A stretch of DNA of 64,000 nt from Chitinophaga pinensis (lineage in GTDB: Bacteria > Bacteroidota > Bacteroidia > UBA4408): positions 1 through 64,000 of the forward strand of contig CAMAVS010000003.1 in NCBI GenBank assembly GCA_945861665.1, read 5' to 3'. The notes below the pieces were generated by a model. It ran no database searches and was not told where the DNA came from. It saw only the letters and a list, made by a program, of their open reading frames with translations. Within the stretch, counting starts at the first letter, position 1. Each line of letters starts with the position of its first letter. A program made the position numbers and the translations under genes. Shown piece after piece: positions 63,785 to 64,000 of the stretch.

Positions 63785-64000
63785 GTGAAAATATTGATGG
63801 TTTGTTTGGGCAATATTTGTCGTTCACCGATGGCAGAAGGCATTATGCGTTTAAAAATAAAAAAATACAAATTGGCTGCTACTGTTGATTCAGCAGGGAC
63901 ATCAAGTTGTCATCAAGGGGAACATCCCGATAAAAGAAGTATATTGAGTGGTGCAAAACACGGTGTAGATATATCTAACTTGGTTTCTAGACCGTTTATT
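63785..64000 (+). CDS. Low-molecular-weight protein tyrosine phosphatase (partial)
   Basis: The first 72 codons of a gene cut by the window end. Starting at GTG 63785 it reads VKILMVCLGNICRSPMAEG, with the P-loop CLGNICRSP (CX5R) typical of low-molecular-weight tyrosine phosphatases, then VDSAGTSSCHQGEHPDKRS. The catalytic aspartate region lies outside the window. In bacteria such enzymes often dephosphorylate tyrosine kinases of capsule synthesis, but no such kinase is visible. Confidence 0.9.
   Translation, partial: MKILMVCLGNICRSPMAEGIMRLKIKKYKLAATVDSAGTSSCHQGEHPDKRSILSGAKHGVDISNLVSRPFI

Noticed and set aside
1-64000. tRNA or rRNA genes
   Set aside because: No cloverleaf with a T-loop and acceptor stem, and no rRNA-like stretch, was recognised by eye in the intergenic regions; a covariance-model scan would be decisive.

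Overview
The window is about 64 kb of AT-rich chromosome from a member of the Bacteroidota. The evidence is a type IX secretion system (T9SS) locus (porV, porU, a porP/sprF-family gene, gldJ), many secreted proteins ending in a T9SS sorting domain with the YPNP signature, and upstream regions that repeatedly match the Bacteroidota -7 promoter element TAnnTTTG. Genus cannot be named from this sequence alone.

Left end (1-5983): an integron-like cassette array, the most unusual part of the window. Reading the minus strand, a tyrosine recombinase gene (4829-5983) is followed by a hairpin region and then three single-gene cassettes. Each cassette ends in a hairpin element of exactly 130 bp (3730-3859, 1559-1688, 1-130). 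The core sites behave as integron theory predicts: the first bases of every cassette (TTASCSG) are the exact complement of the outer arm of the cassette's own hairpin, although neighbouring hairpin ends do not fully match each other. The recombinase lacks the insertion that defines IntI integrases, and the hairpins differ from textbook attC sites. The cargo is a lipoprotein of unknown function, a PD-(D/E)XK-like nuclease/helicase fusion (DUF2075, Schlafen group 3-like) that could be an antiphage protein, and a VCBS/FG-GAP surface protein with a T9SS sorting domain. The array probably continues beyond base 1.

Core chromosome (6-20 kb): dnaE, a double-domain VOC protein, a secreted gingipain-fold protein that seems to lack its catalytic dyad, aroE, an M42-type peptidase, a thiolase, an NlpC/P60 protein, kbl, a small lipoprotein and an ALDH7-type aldehyde dehydrogenase.

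20-31 kb: three tandem M4 (thermolysin-like) metalloproteases with similar propeptides and catalytic domains but different C-terminal modules, ending at a perfect bidirectional terminator.

31-47 kb: an RluA-family pseudouridine synthase, panB, ispF, porV and porU on the minus strand; porP/sprF-like, gldJ and murF on the plus strand; a lipoprotein with a CX4CH haem-like motif and a beta-propeller; fahA, ribBA and a Ppx/GppA phosphatase. porU and porV make the cell-surface sortase and its partner, which process the sorting domains found on five other proteins here.

47-64 kb: a DUF4173 membrane protein with C-terminal leucine-rich repeats, a penicillin-acylase-family enzyme, a five-repeat secreted protein, pdhB, etfB-etfA, a bifunctional-nuclease-family protein, a CNT nucleoside transporter overlapping a glycosyltransferase, an MsbA-like ABC exporter, icd, a decayed SpoIIE-type phosphatase fragment, a Tat-exported class V aminotransferase-fold enzyme and the start of a low-molecular-weight tyrosine phosphatase. 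No rRNA, tRNA or CRISPR was recognised.
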